The position numbers and the translations under genes were made by a program. Source: Gammaproteobacteria bacterium (lineage in GTDB: Bacteria; Pseudomonadota; Gammaproteobacteria; Steroidobacterales; Steroidobacteraceae). From it: a stretch of 5,533 nucleotides of DNA. The first letter of the stretch is position 1; each line of letters begins with the position of its first letter. The stretch spans positions 1-5,533 of the forward strand of contig JADLDF010000039.1 of the NCBI GenBank assembly GCA_020846815.1, written 5' to 3'. Positions 1 through 5,533 of this stretch are shown here, in pieces. A model generated the notes under the pieces. That model ran no database searches. It had not been told where the DNA came from and saw only the letters and a program-made list of their open reading frames with translations.

Positions 1-598
1 CGGGCACGGTGGTGATGCCGCCGGCGCCCGAGTCGACGTACTTCCTTCCGTCGAGCCAGATCTCGTAATACGCGCTGGTCTTCGGCAGCAGGTGCTCGGA
101 GAGGCGACGCGACCACTGCAGCACCTCGGCCTCGACGCCGCTGCCGCCGGCATGGCTGCTCGCCGCGACGTTGCGGTTGACGTCGCCGCAGGCGGCGATG
201 GTGTCGACCAGCGCGGCGTTCATCGCGGCGATCGTCGCCTTCAGCTCGCGCTTGACGACGCCGTGCACCTGGAAGGCCTGGCGGGTCGTGAGGCGCAGGC
301 TGCCATTGGCGAAGGTCGTGGCGATCTCGTCGAGCGCGAGCCACTGCGCCGGCGTCGCGGCGCCGCCCGGCAGGCGTGTGCGGATCATGAAGCTCCAGGC
401 CGGCTCGAGCTTCTGCAGCCGGCGTTCCTCGCGCAGGTCGCGATCGTCCTGCTGATAGCTGCCGTGGAACTTGATGAGCTGAGTGTCGTCCTCGCGCAGT
501 GCGCCTGTCAGCGGGTCGGCGACGCTATCGGCGAGCGTGCCGCGCAGCAGACGGCTCGCGGTCTTGATCTTTTCCACCGGGGAGGGCGGGGCGCTCAT
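1..598 (-). CDS. cysI: Sulfite reductase [NADPH] haemoprotein beta-component, N-terminal part
   Basis: CysI is the sirohaem/[4Fe-4S] subunit of cytoplasmic NADPH sulfite reductase and carries out the six-electron reduction of sulfite to sulfide, with electrons from CysJ. The first 199 residues are visible; the left edge cuts the rest, including the cysteines that ligate the cluster and sirohaem. Aligned from memory with E. coli CysI, clear landmarks are [11 protein letters not shown] (residues 44-54), the LEP...RTRLPGG segment (64-79), [10 protein letters not shown] (104-113), the VNRNV motif (140-144) and [16 protein letters not shown] (168-183). R73 and R142 line up with E. coli R83 and R153, which contact substrate or sirohaem. 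The start ATG (596-598) follows an AGGA ribosome site and gives an N-terminus about 11 residues shorter than in E. coli. The gene lies 73 bases downstream of cysJ on the same strand, so the two are probably one operon. Family assignment is secure; integrity of the rest cannot be judged here. Confidence 0.96.
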   Translation of the reverse strand, partial: MSAPPSPVEKIKTASRLLRGTLADSVADPLTGALREDDTQLIKFHGSYQQDDRDLREERRLQKLEPAWSFMIRTRLPGGAATPAQWLALDEIATTFANGSLRLTTRQAFQVHGVVKRELKATIAAMNAALVDTIAACGDVNRNVAASSHAGGSGVEAEVLQWSRRLSEHLLPKTSAYYEIWLDGRKYVDSGAGGITTVP

Positions 599-671
599 CG
601 CAAAGGATTCCTGGCGTCGAGGGTTCGGGCGGATTGCGTTCGAGGCGCGGCTGGGTTCACGAGGTACAGGT
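599..671 (-). other. cysJ-cysI spacer with ribosome binding site for cysI
   Basis: This 73-base gap separates the cysJ stop from the cysI start. On the minus strand it carries AGGAA, with its AGGA core at 609-612 ten bases before the cysI ATG. That is a slightly long but usable spacing and supports the chosen start. I see no T-tract hairpin and no promoter-like pair of hexamers, so cysI is probably read from the cysJ promoter. Confidence 0.6.
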
Positions 672-2489
672 TCAGTAGACGTCGCGGGCGTAGCGACGGT
701 CGGCGAGCATCTGCTCGACCCAGGCACGCGCTGCGTCGGCGTCACGGCTGCCGTGCACGCGCACCACGTCGATCAGCGCGGCGTGCACGTCGGGCGCCAT
801 CTTCTGCGCATCGCCGCAGACATAGACGTGCGCACCGCCGTCGAGCCAGCGCCACAGCTCAGCGCCCTGCTCGGCGATACGCTGCTGCACGTGGATGCGC
901 TGCGGCTGGTCGCGCGAGAACGCGACGTCCATGCGGTGCAGCGCGCCGCGCTTGAGCGCGGCGAGCCACTCGGTCTGGTAGAGGAACTCGTCGTCGAAAT
1001 GGCGCGCGCCGAAGAACAGCCAGTTGCGACCGCTCGCGCCCGCCGCCTCGCGCTGCTGCACGAAGCCGCGGAACGGCGCGACACCGGTGCCCGGGCCGAT
1101 CATGATCACGTCGCGGCCGCCGTCGGCCGGCAGGCGGAAGCGTGGGTTGTGCTCGACGTAGGCCGGCAGCGTCGCGCCTTCGGCCACGAGCGCGGCGAGA
1201 TACTGCGAAGCGGAGCCGACGCGGCGCTCGCCGTCGAAGAGGTAGTCGACGGTCGCGACCGTGAGGTGCACTTCGTCGCCGACCGCGAGCCGGCTCGAAG
1301 CGATCGAATAGAGCCGCGGCGCCAGCGGCCGCAGCGCCGCGATCAGGGCCGCTGGCGTCCAGGCGGCGGGCCAGCGCTTGAGCACGTCGGCGACCTGCCA
1401 GTCGGCGAGCAGCTCGCGCAGTTTCGCGGCGCCGGCGCTCGTCAGCGCCGCGGCGAGATCGGACGCGTCGGCGAGGCGCGCGTGCGCCTCGAGGAAGGGG
1501 CGCGACAGCCGCGTGATCTCGCGGTCGGTTTCGAGCCAGGCCGACAGCGCCTGGCTGCGGCCGTCGTGCTCGACGCTGGTCGTGCCGTCGAGCCGCGCCG
1601 CGCGCAGCAGGCCGTCGATCGCCGCGGCGGGATTGCGGTGCACGATGCCGAGCGCGTCGCCGGGTTCGTAGTCGAGCCGGCCCGCCGGTGCAGCGATTTC
1701 CAGGTGCCGCACGTCCTTGTCGCTGCCGCGGCCGGTGATGCGCTGATTGGCCAGCACCTCGACCTCGACGGGGCGCTCGCGGCTCGCTGCGGTGGAGGCC
1801 GCGGCCGGGCGCAGCGGCGTGACGACCGCGAGCCGCGGACCGCCGATCTCGGCGAGCTGCTCGCGCGCGAGCTGCAGCGAGCGCTCCACCCAGGCCGCGG
1901 CCGGCGTTTCGTAGTCGAGGTCGCATTCCTGCAGCGGCACGAGGCGGCGGGCGCCGAGCGCCTCGAGCCGCGCGTCGATCTGCCGGCCGGTCTCGCAGTA
2001 CTTCGGGTAGCTCGAGTCGCCCAGTGCCAGCACCGCGAACGCCAGGCGCTCGAGGCGCGGCGCGCGCTTGCCGAGCACGAATTCGCAGAGTGCGCGCGCA
2101 TCGTCCGGCGGGTCGCCGTCGCCCTGGGTGCTGGTGGCGACGAACAGCAGGCGCTCGCTGGCGAGCTCGCGCGGCGCATAGTCGGCGGCGCTGACCAGCC
2201 GCACCGCGAGCCCGCCGGACTCGGCGGCGCGCGCCAGGCGCTCGGCCACGCGGCGCGAATTGCCGGTCTGCGAGGCATAGAGGATGGTCGCTCGCGCGCT
2301 GGCATCGGGACGGGCTTCAGCGGGTGCCGCGGCGAGAGCGGGGAGCGCGCCGCTGGAGCGGACGCGCGCCAGTCCGGCGAGATAGCCCGACACCCAGCTC
2401 AGACCGATCGGGTCGAGGCCCTGGGCCAGCTTCTCGAGGGCGGCATTGTGCTCGGCGTCGAGTACGGGTGCGGGTAGGGAAGCGCTCAT
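672..2489 (-). CDS. cysJ: Sulfite reductase [NADPH] flavoprotein alpha-component
   Basis: CysJ takes electrons from NADPH through FAD and FMN and passes them to CysI for sulfite reduction in the cytoplasm. The 605 residues compare with 599 in E. coli. Order of domains: a short N-terminal segment with the family-typical [11 protein letters not shown] (30-40); a proline/alanine-rich linker (about 45-65); a flavodoxin FMN domain with YASQTGN (71-77), STQGDGDPP (120-128) and LGDSSY (156-161); a variable linker (about 215-240); then a ferredoxin-NADP reductase-like module with ITGR (251-254), RLYSIASS for FAD (392-399), GSAS (425-428), [11 protein letters not shown] for NADPH (465-475), SRDQ (525-528), YVCGDA (556-561) and the invariant C-terminal DVY (603-605). 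All flavin and nucleotide motifs look intact. The ATG at 2487-2489 gives the expected length, although the upstream TAGG ribosome site is weak. It is the first gene of a leftward operon with cysI, divergent from cysD across 200 bases. Confidence 0.97.
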   Translation of the reverse strand: MSASLPAPVLDAEHNAALEKLAQGLDPIGLSWVSGYLAGLARVRSSGALPALAAAPAEARPDASARATILYASQTGNSRRVAERLARAAESGGLAVRLVSAADYAPRELASERLLFVATSTQGDGDPPDDARALCEFVLGKRAPRLERLAFAVLALGDSSYPKYCETGRQIDARLEALGARRLVPLQECDLDYETPAAAWVERSLQLAREQLAEIGGPRLAVVTPLRPAAASTAASRERPVEVEVLANQRITGRGSDKDVRHLEIAAPAGRLDYEPGDALGIVHRNPAAAIDGLLRAARLDGTTSVEHDGRSQALSAWLETDREITRLSRPFLEAHARLADASDLAAALTSAGAAKLRELLADWQVADVLKRWPAAWTPAALIAALRPLAPRLYSIASSRLAVGDEVHLTVATVDYLFDGERRVGSASQYLAALVAEGATLPAYVEHNPRFRLPADGGRDVIMIGPGTGVAPFRGFVQQREAAGASGRNWLFFGARHFDDEFLYQTEWLAALKRGALHRMDVAFSRDQPQRIHVQQRIAEQGAELWRWLDGGAHVYVCGDAQKMAPDVHAALIDVVRVHGSRDADAARAWVEQMLADRRYARDVY

Positions 2490-2533
2490 GGTCGCAGCCT
2501 ACGCAGCGCCCCCGGCCGCGGAACGAACGATTG

Positions 2534-2549
2534 GTTATATGCGGATAAC
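2534..2549. promoter_or_regulatory. Candidate LysR-type (CysB-like) operator dyad
   Basis: GTTAT (2534-2538) and ATAAC (2545-2549) form a perfect 5-base inverted repeat around a 6-base spacer, in the AT-richest part of the divergent region. It contains T-N11-A spacings (for example T2536 to A2548), the general signature of LysR-family sites. If the weak cysD promoter proposed at 2574-2601 is real, the dyad is centred near -66, the usual place for a LysR-type activator. It also overlaps TATAAC on the minus strand, which could be the -10 of cysJ. Identity of the regulator is not shown by the sequence. Confidence 0.35.
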
Positions 2550-2573
2550 TTCCCCGGGGTGTGGAAGACCCGG

Positions 2574-2601
2574 CTGCAATCGCGGCCTATCGCGAGATAA
2601 C
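2574..2601 (+). promoter_or_regulatory. Weak candidate promoter for cysD-cysNC
   Basis: CTGCAA (2574-2579; 3 of 6 matches to the -35 consensus) and GATAAC (2596-2601; 4 of 6 matches to the -10 consensus) are separated by 16 bases. This would start transcription near 2608 and leave a leader of about 80 bases. The poor -35 would fit an activated promoter. Short matches of this kind arise easily by chance, so this is only a pointer. Confidence 0.2.
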
Positions 2602-2647
2602 CGGTTGATCGCTGCTGAGGCGGGTTTGTTCTTGGACGCTCCCGGGA

Positions 2648-2687
2648 CGGTGACGGCAGAGTCACCGGCAGTTCCAGGGAGTCACCG
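2648..2687 (+). repeat. Leader inverted repeat and 9-base direct repeat next to the cysD start
   Basis: CGGTGAC (2648-2654) is followed by its complement GTCACCG (2661-2667) across a 6-base loop, giving a 7-bp hairpin if transcribed. The right arm lies inside GAGTCACCG (2659-2667), which recurs exactly 20 bases later (2679-2687), ending two bases before the cysD ATG and overlapping its ribosome site. CGGTGAC could therefore pair with either copy, and the second pairing would hold the ribosome site in or beside the stem. There is no T-run, so it is not an intrinsic terminator. The repeats are visible directly; a regulatory role is inference. Confidence 0.4.
2676..2681 (+). promoter_or_regulatory. 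Ribosome binding site of cysD (AGGGAG)
   Basis: AGGGAG sits eight bases before the ATG at 2690. It decides the start: the other candidate ATG at 2783, which would give a CysD without the N-terminal extension, has only a GC-rich stretch with no purine-rich site before it. Confidence 0.7.
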
Positions 2688-2689
2688 CG

Positions 2690-3676
2690 ATGTCACTCGA
2701 ACAGGCCGCCGTCCTCGACCACGTTCCGATCTCAGCCAAGGTCGTGCCGTTCCGCGATCCCGCCGCAGCGCCGCGCCCGGCGATGTCGCGCAGCCTGCGC
2801 GCCCTCGAGGCCGAGGCCATCCACGTGTTCCGCGATGTCGCGGCGGAGTTCGAGCGCCCGGTGCTGCTCTACTCCATCGGCAAGGACTCCTCGGTGCTGC
2901 TGCACCTCGCGCGCAAGGCCTTCGCGCCGGCGCCGCTGCCGTTCCCGCTGCTGCACATCGAGAGCGGCTGGGATTTCCGCGAAATGATCGAGTTCCGTGA
3001 CCGTACCGCACGCGAGTACGGCCTGGACCTGCGCGTGCACTACAACGCCGAGGCGCGGGCCGCCGGCGTCGCGCCCTTCTCCCACGGCACGGCCTACGCC
3101 GACCTGATGCTGACCGCCGCGCTGAAGCAGGGTCTGGACCGCTGGGGCTTCGACGCCGCCTTCGGCGGCGGCCGGCGTGACGAGGAAAAGTCGCGTGCCA
3201 AGGAGCGCATCCTGTCGTTCCGCGACGCCCAGCACCGCTGGGATCCGCGCAACCAGCGCCCGGAGCTCTGGCGCCACTACAACGGCCGCATTTCCCGTGG
3301 CCAGAAGGTGCGGGCGTTTCCGCTGTCGAACTGGACCGAGGCGGACATCTGGACCTACATCCACCTCGAGAACATCCCGCTGGTGCCGCTGTACTTCGCC
3401 AAACCCCGGCCCGTCGTCCGGCGCGACGGCGCGCTGATCATGGTCGACGACGAGCGCATGCCGCTGCGCGAGGGCGAACAGCCCCGGCTCGAGCGCGTGC
3501 GTTTCCGCACTCTCGGCTGCTATCCGCTGACTGCCGCGACTGCTTCGGACGCGACCACCGTGCCCGAAGTGATCGCCGAGCTGCTGGCCAGCAAGGAGTC
3601 CGAGCGCTCGGGCCGCCTGGTCGACTCCGACCAGGTCGCTTCGATGGAGCGCAAGAAGGCGGAAGGGTACTTCTGA
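2690..3676 (+). CDS. cysD: Sulfate adenylyltransferase subunit 2 (ATP sulfurylase small subunit)
   Basis: CysD is the catalytic subunit that joins sulfate to the AMP part of ATP, forming APS and pyrophosphate. It works in the cytoplasm with the GTPase CysN, encoded just downstream. The 328-residue protein is of the PP-loop (ATP pyrophosphatase) type. Landmarks: SIGKDSS PP-loop (62-68), HIESGWDF (89-96, where E. coli has HVDTGWKF), [16 protein letters not shown] (158-173), [12 protein letters not shown] (210-221), [10 protein letters not shown] (272-281) and the C-terminal [11 protein letters not shown] (318-328). The enterobacterial protein is 302 residues. This one has about 26 extra residues before the conserved [13 protein letters not shown] helix, including [13 protein letters not shown]. 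The ATG at 2690 is preferred because of its AGGGAG site; M32 (2783) would give a more usual length of 297. The stop overlaps the cysNC start by one base, so the two are co-translated. In Xanthomonas oryzae the equivalent is raxP. Confidence 0.97.
   Translation: MSLEQAAVLDHVPISAKVVPFRDPAAAPRPAMSRSLRALEAEAIHVFRDVAAEFERPVLLYSIGKDSSVLLHLARKAFAPAPLPFPLLHIESGWDFREMIEFRDRTAREYGLDLRVHYNAEARAAGVAPFSHGTAYADLMLTAALKQGLDRWGFDAAFGGGRRDEEKSRAKERILSFRDAQHRWDPRNQRPELWRHYNGRISRGQKVRAFPLSNWTEADIWTYIHLENIPLVPLYFAKPRPVVRRDGALIMVDDERMPLREGEQPRLERVRFRTLGCYPLTAATASDATTVPEVIAELLASKESERSGRLVDSDQVASMERKKAEGYF
3661..3666 (+). promoter_or_regulatory. Ribosome binding site of cysNC, inside the end of cysD
   Basis: GGAAGG lies in the last codons of cysD, nine bases before the ATG at 3676. 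With the TGATG stop/start overlap this points to tight translational coupling, which suits subunits needed in matched amounts. Confidence 0.6.
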
Positions 3677-5533
3677 TGGCCGGCGACGCCGCGTTCCGCC
3701 GCTATGCCGAGGATCAGCATTCCAAGGACCTGCTGCGGCTGATCACCTGCGGCAGCGTCGACGACGGCAAGAGCACGCTGATCGGCCGGCTGCTGCTCGA
3801 CACCGGCAGTGTGCCGGACGACGTGGTGCGTGCCGCCGCACGCGACAGCGAGCGCTGGGGTACCAACGGCGACGAGCTCGACGTGGCGCTGCTGGTCGAC
3901 GGGCTGCAGTCCGAGCGCGAGCAGGGCATCACCATCGACGTCGCGCATCGCTACTTCGACACTGCGCGCCGCAAGTTCATCCTCGCCGACACGCCCGGCC
4001 ACGAGCAGTACACGCGCAACATGGCGACCGCCGCGTCGACCGCGACCGCTGCGGTGCTGCTGCTCGACGCGAGCCGCGGCCTGCAGCCGCAGACGCTGCG
4101 CCACGCCTGCATCGCGCGCCTCATGGGCGTGCGGCAGTTCGTGGTCGCGGTCAACAAGATGGACCTCGTCGGCCACGACCCGGCCGTGTTCGAACGCATC
4201 GTCGCGGCGACCCGAGAGGCGCTCTCGCGCCTGCCGGTGCACGAGGCGCACTTCGTGCCGATGGCGGCGCGCAGCGGCGACAACGTCGTGAACCGCAGCG
4301 CGGCGCTCGGCTGGTACAGCGGTCCGACGCTGCTCGAGCTGCTCGAGACGCTCGATGCCAGCGAGCCCGAGGCGCCGGAGCTGCGCCTGCCGGTGCAGTA
4401 CGTCGCGCGGCCGAACGAGCACTTCCGCGGCTACGCCGGCACGATCAGCGGCGGGCGGCTGCAGGTCGGCGACAACGTCGTCGCGCTGCCCTCGGGCGTG
4501 CGCAGCCGAGTGGTCTCGATCGATACCGCACAGGGTCTGCGCGAGCAGGCCGCGGCGGGTGAGGCGGTCATGATCACGCTCGCCGACCAGGTCGACATCG
4601 GCCGCGGCCAGGTGCTCGCGCACCTCGCGGCGCCGCCGAACGTCGGCACGCGTTTCGAGGCCGAGGTGGTCTGGATGGCGCCGCAGCCGCTGGTTGCCGG
4701 CGGCAGCCTGGAGTTCAAGTTCGCGCACCGCTACGTCGCCGGCAGCGCCGCCCGCGTCGTGCACCGCGTCGACGTCGCCGATCTCGGCATCCACCCGGCC
4801 GCGAGCCTCGGCCTCAACGACGTCGGCCGCTGCGAGTTCGTGCTCGCGGAAGCCGTCGCATTCGACAGCTACGACGAGCACCGCTGCACCGGCAGCTTCG
4901 TGATCATCGACCGCATCAGCCATCAGACGCTGGGCGCCGGCCTGGTGCGCAGTGCGTCGCGCGGTCGCCTGATCGCGGCCCCGGAGCAGGTCACGCGCAC
5001 GCAGCGCGCGGCGCAGAAGCATCAGCGCCCGGCCGTGGTCTGGCTGAACGGTCTCTCCGGCTCGGGCAAGTCGACGATCGCGGCGGCGCTCGATCGCGCA
5101 CTGTTCGAGCGCGGCCACCACACCTACATGCTGGATGGCGACGGCCTGCGTCAAGGTCTGAATCGCGACCTCGGTTTCTCGCCCGAGGAGCGGCGCGAGA
5201 ACCTGCGCCGTGCCGCCGAGGTGGCGCGCGTGCTCGCCGACGCGGGGCTGATCGTGATCGCGGCCTTCATCTCGCCGCTGCAGTCGGACCGCGACGCGGT
5301 GCGCGCGATCGTCGGCGCCGAGCTGATCGACGTGCACGTCGATGCGCCGCTGGCCGACTGCGAGCGCCGCGACCCCAAGGGCCACTACCGCCGCGCCCGC
5401 TCCGGCGCGCTGCGCGACTTCACGGGCGTCGATGCGCCCTACGAGGTGCCGCAGTCGCCGGACCTGCGGCTCGACACGGTGCAGCTCGACGTGGCCGCGG
5501 CCGTGGACCGGCTGCTCGTGCACCTCGAGGCCA
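3676..5533 (+). CDS. cysNC: Bifunctional sulfate adenylyltransferase subunit 1 / adenylylsulfate kinase (CysN-CysC fusion), 3' end cut by window
   Basis: The N-terminal CysN part is a GTPase related to elongation factor Tu that drives APS synthesis by CysD. The C-terminal CysC part phosphorylates APS to PAPS. 619 residues are visible with no stop before the right edge. CysN motifs: G1 GSVDDGKST (26-34), switch region EREQGITID (80-88), G3 DTPGH (105-109), G4 NKMD (160-163), and a G5 region AARSGDN (197-203) where E. coli has SALEGDN. Beta-barrel domains follow from about 236 (LPVQYVARPN, 238-247) to about 440. The CysC domain (about 445 on) shows Walker A GLSGSGKST (459-467), LDGD (486-489), ENLRR (508-512), FISP with the expected active serine S533, DPKGHYRRAR (566-575) and FTGVDAPYEVP (582-592). 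Both Walker/GTPase sites look intact. DGDGLRQGL and FISPLQS differ from the usual DGDNVRHGL and FISPxR. By comparison with E. coli CysC only a few C-terminal residues should be missing. Equivalent to raxQ and nodQ-type fusions. Confidence 0.96.
   Translation, partial: MAGDAAFRRYAEDQHSKDLLRLITCGSVDDGKSTLIGRLLLDTGSVPDDVVRAAARDSERWGTNGDELDVALLVDGLQSEREQGITIDVAHRYFDTARRKFILADTPGHEQYTRNMATAASTATAAVLLLDASRGLQPQTLRHACIARLMGVRQFVVAVNKMDLVGHDPAVFERIVAATREALSRLPVHEAHFVPMAARSGDNVVNRSAALGWYSGPTLLELLETLDASEPEAPELRLPVQYVARPNEHFRGYAGTISGGRLQVGDNVVALPSGVRSRVVSIDTAQGLREQAAAGEAVMITLADQVDIGRGQVLAHLAAPPNVGTRFEAEVVWMAPQPLVAGGSLEFKFAHRYVAGSAARVVHRVDVADLGIHPAASLGLNDVGRCEFVLAEAVAFDSYDEHRCTGSFVIIDRISHQTLGAGLVRSASRGRLIAAPEQVTRTQRAAQKHQRPAVVWLNGLSGSGKSTIAAALDRALFERGHHTYMLDGDGLRQGLNRDLGFSPEERRENLRRAAEVARVLADAGLIVIAAFISPLQSDRDAVRAIVGAELIDVHVDAPLADCERRDPKGHYRRARSGALRDFTGVDAPYEVPQSPDLRLDTVQLDVAAAVDRLLVHLEA

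Larger units (their letters stand above)
2490..2689. promoter_or_regulatory. Divergent cysJ / cysD intergenic regulatory region
   Basis: These 200 bases separate the starts of cysJ (leftward) and cysD (rightward) and must hold the promoters of both operons. No gene is evident inside. The stretch 2531-2550 is notably AT-richer than its surroundings. Short symmetric or repeated elements seen are: a GTTAT/ATAAC dyad (2534-2549); CCCCGGGG (2552-2559); CTTCC (2549-2553) with GGAAG (2563-2567); ATCGCG repeated one helical turn apart (2579-2584 and 2589-2594); GATAAC repeated (2544-2549 and 2596-2601); AACCGGTT (2599-2606); and GTCACCG repeats before cysD. In enterobacteria the cys regulon is activated by the LysR-type protein CysB with N-acetylserine. 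A CysB-like regulator acting here is inference. No good consensus sigma-70 promoter is visible for cysJ, which is common for activator-dependent promoters. Confidence 0.7.

Noticed and set aside
92..955. A 287-codon open frame on the plus strand across cysI and the end of cysJ
   Set aside because: It spans two real genes on the other strand and becomes an Arg/Ala-rich run in its second half, typical of a GC-driven shadow frame.
483..2477. A 664-codon open frame on the plus strand, antisense to cysJ
   Set aside because: It lies opposite cysJ and part of cysI, whose protein motifs are unambiguous. Its translation is rich in Arg, Ala and Gly with no recognisable domain, as expected from the complement of GC-rich codons with few stops.
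2549..2567. CTTCC/GGAAG hairpin and CCCCGGGG palindrome as a terminator
   Set aside because: The stem is only 5 bp, there is no T-run on either strand, and it lies between two divergent starts where no terminator is expected.
2783..2785. Internal ATG as the true cysD start
   Set aside because: It would give a more usual CysD length, but the bases before it are only GC-rich with no ribosome site, while the ATG at 2690 has AGGGAG eight bases upstream. It is kept as an open question rather than annotated.
2446..3000. An open frame on the plus strand crossing the intergenic region into cysD in another frame
   Set aside because: It begins inside cysJ, overlaps cysD out of frame and is Arg/Pro-rich in the overlap. 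The cysD reading frame has clear family motifs and its own ribosome site.
3520..5523. A 667-codon open frame on the minus strand, antisense to cysNC and the end of cysD
   Set aside because: It is the complement of well-supported cysNC codons. The predicted protein is a low-complexity Arg/His/Ala/Val-rich chain with no domain I recognise and no clear ribosome site.

Overview
The window is a chromosomal block of assimilatory sulfate reduction genes from a high-GC bacterium. It holds four genes in two divergent operons. On the minus strand, reading leftwards from the middle, are cysJ (complete) and then cysI (N-terminal third only, cut by the left edge). On the plus strand, reading rightwards, are cysD (complete) and then a fused cysN-cysC gene (almost complete, cut by the right edge a short way before its stop). 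The strongly GC-biased codon use, the NADPH-type sulfite reductase (CysJ plus CysI) and the CysNC fusion beside CysD fit a GC-rich gammaproteobacterium. The divergent cysJI / cysD-cysNC layout resembles Xanthomonadales and relatives. That placement is inference from gene order and sequence likeness; nothing here fixes the genus.

Layout: 1-598 is partial cysI (-). 599-671 is a short cysJ-cysI spacer with a ribosome site. 672-2489 is cysJ (-). 2490-2689 is the 200-base divergent regulatory region. It contains an AT-richer patch in otherwise GC-rich DNA, a dyad of the LysR-activator type (GTTAT-N6-ATAAC), a weak possible cysD promoter, and a 7-bp inverted repeat plus a 9-bp direct repeat running up to the cysD ribosome site. 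2690-3676 is cysD (+). 3676 to the end is cysNC (+), overlapping the cysD stop by one base (TGATG), which suggests translational coupling. No RNA genes, mobile elements, CRISPR arrays, pseudogenes or convincing terminators were seen.

How the genes work together: CysD and the CysN part of CysNC make ATP sulfurylase, which forms adenosine 5'-phosphosulfate (APS) from sulfate and ATP, driven by GTP hydrolysis. The CysC part phosphorylates APS to PAPS. A PAPS/APS reductase (CysH, not in the window) yields sulfite, and the CysJ flavoprotein passes NADPH electrons to the CysI sirohaem enzyme to reduce sulfite to sulfide for cysteine synthesis. PAPS could also feed sulfotransferases, as with raxP/raxQ in Xanthomonas oryzae.

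I found no undescribed system. The items most worth checking are the operator and leader structure between the operons, the 26-residue N-terminal extension of CysD, and a few changes in normally conserved motifs of CysD and the CysC domain.
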